Shown here in pieces: positions 62,982-64,000 of a DNA stretch of 64,000 nt. Location of the stretch: positions 22,692 through 86,691 of the forward strand of contig JAXFOK010000054.1 of assembly GCA_034180415.1 (NCBI GenBank). Direction: 5' to 3'. The notes below the pieces were generated by a model that worked only from the letters and a program-made list of their open reading frames with translations, was not told the DNA's origin and did no database searches. The position numbers were made by a program, and so were the translations under genes. This stretch comes from CAKMMH01 sp927798255. Its GTDB lineage: Bacteria; Bdellovibrionota_C; UBA2361; CAKMMH01. Each line of letters starts with the position of its first letter. Within the stretch, counting starts at the first letter, position 1.

Positions 62982-63962
62982 CTATTTTAAAATTTTTAAA
63001 TCTAACCAATCTGCGTGTGCGCATGAAATTCCATTTCCGCCATCTTCATAAACAAGATATAGCGTATCACTTCCTTCAATATTTACACTAAACTTTGCAG
63101 ATTTATGTTTAGAATCTAAAATACCTGATTGGAATAATACTTGTTCATTTTTATCTAAAACTTTACATTTTACCGAACCATAACCACACTCATCATCTTT
63201 TCCGCAAATACCTTCAAACTGTTTATAAATAGGTTTGAAAGTTAATTTAATTTTTGATTTTGCATGTGTTCCATAACAATTAAGGTACTTTTTACCATCA
63301 ACAGAACAAATATTATCATCTACAGAATAACCAACATGTAAATTTCCCCAATCTTGTGAAATCAATGCATGTTGCCAATCAGCATCGAATTCTTTCCAAT
63401 TTAAAAAATTATAAGTTTGATATTTGACTGATTTTGAATGATACCAAAAACCAAAAATAATTAAGAAAAATAATGATAGGTACTTAAAATTTCTTTTAAA
63501 TAAAGACCAGAAATCATAGTGATAAGTATGTTTAATATTCTTAATTAAATAATTTAAGCTATTAGTAAGAATAATTTGAAATTTTCTAACGAATTCTTCT
63601 GTATCACTTGGAAGCTCTTTATTGTTAAAAAATTCATCTTTTAAATTAAAAAACTTTTGATAATTATCACACCAATATTTATATTCTTTATATTTTAGCG
63701 CATTTTTAAATATTGTATCAACAGTGTCTTTTATACCTTCGATATCAAATGAATCTTTATTTAAAGAATCTTTATTTTCATAATTTTGTACAAGAAAAGC
63801 AAAATTTTGAAAAGCTTTTATAAGGACTATAATTTCTTGTTTAGGATCATTAGGAAAATTCTCACCAAGCCAAATTGAAGATAAAATATTTTCTTCAACG
63901 TTACAAAATTTTTCATTTAAAAATTTATACCTTTTTCTCTCTTCCTTAGTAATTTTAACCAT
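62982..63962 (-). CDS. Membrane-anchored protein with C-terminal NPCBM domain
   Basis: A 326-residue protein. Residues 1-150 are helical and cytoplasmic-looking, a membrane helix lies at about 160-175 (KYLSLFFLIIFGFWYH), and residues 200-326 form an NPCBM carbohydrate-binding-type module. Motifs are WGNLHVGYSVD, LNCYGTHAKSKIKLTF, YGSVKCKVLDKNEQVLFQSG and the terminal SCAHADWLDLKIL. The module would face the periplasm; glycan or polysaccharide binding is inferred from the family. AAAGGATTTAATTAAAT precedes the ATG. Confidence 0.82.
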   Translation of the reverse strand: MVKITKEERKRYKFLNEKFCNVEENILSSIWLGENFPNDPKQEIIVLIKAFQNFAFLVQNYENKDSLNKDSFDIEGIKDTVDTIFKNALKYKEYKYWCDNYQKFFNLKDEFFNNKELPSDTEEFVRKFQIILTNSLNYLIKNIKHTYHYDFWSLFKRNFKYLSLFFLIIFGFWYHSKSVKYQTYNFLNWKEFDADWQHALISQDWGNLHVGYSVDDNICSVDGKKYLNCYGTHAKSKIKLTFKPIYKQFEGICGKDDECGYGSVKCKVLDKNEQVLFQSGILDSKHKSAKFSVNIEGSDTLYLVYEDGGNGISCAHADWLDLKILK

Positions 63963-64000
63963 ATTTAATTAAATCCTTTAATAAATTTTTTACACTTATT

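Noticed and set aside
1..64000. CRISPR arrays, insertion sequences, prophage or restriction genes, rRNA and replication origin.
   Set aside because: No regularly spaced repeats, transposase, integrase, terminase or methylase-type proteins and no DnaA-box cluster were seen on either strand.

Overview
The window is a very AT-rich piece of bacterial chromosome, probably from an uncultivated, possibly host-associated Gram-negative lineage. Signal peptides, a lipoprotein signal, a PilP-like pilus protein and a multisubunit Mrp/Mbh-type antiporter point to a diderm. HflX with a long N-terminal domain, a DUF1844 protein, a small Cys-rich 'RDEC..C' protein and a fused chorismate mutase/prephenate dehydratase are family combinations common in Deltaproteobacteria-like phyla (Bdellovibrionota, Desulfobacterota, Myxococcota). 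The taxonomic call is inference only. No rRNA, CRISPR array, transposase or integrase was seen.

Layout. 0-1.2 kb: the start of a fused EtfB-EtfA electron-transfer flavoprotein gene, cut by the window edge. 1.3-8.2 kb: an alkaline-phosphatase-superfamily lipoprotein followed by three secreted proteins of unknown function; the last is a 1313-residue protein with a 13-residue solenoid-like repeat. 8.2-14.6 kb: an accessory stretch with decayed gene remnants, a 654-residue orphan, an Asn-rich ankyrin-repeat protein and a small orphan. 14.6-21.3 kb: folD and a cluster of alkaline-phosphatase-superfamily enzymes (three in this block, four in the window) with a membrane protein and a small protein. 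21.3-26.3 kb: ftsH, dut, pnp, rpsO. 26.5-27.9 kb: an isolated secreted orphan. 28-35.6 kb: a nine-gene Mrp/Mbh-like cation/proton antiporter operon with three large MnhD-type subunits. 35.7-36 kb: tRNA-Ile(GAU) and tRNA-Ala(UGC) without rRNA. 36.2-41.6 kb: a membrane-anchored orphan, a small acidic protein between large hairpins, pilP-like, cmoB, pheA and a zinc-finger anti-sigma-like gene.

41.9-43.6 kb is the most unusual region. It holds a tandem array of small Cys-rich protein cassettes on the minus strand. Leader and 3' non-coding segments are nearly identical between copies, while the coding parts have diverged strongly. Each of the two intact copies is preceded by a 15-codon leader ORF of the same length ending in QGITP, whose last codons form a hairpin. 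A third member is frameshifted in an A7 run. The array has a sigma70-like promoter and a terminator.

43.8-50.1 kb: housekeeping genes (plsC, tilS, doxX-like, htpG, DUF368, DUF1844, rimI). 50.2-55.7 kb: two large paralogous proteins, each with a canonical N-terminal J-domain (HPD) and a second, HPD-less J-like segment, separated by a monocistronic orphan. 55.8-64 kb: hflX, a GNAT acetyltransferase with an 18-bp palindrome upstream, a Cys-rich zinc-ribbon-like protein, a secreted subtilisin, a secreted MA-type metallopeptidase and a membrane-anchored NPCBM-domain protein.
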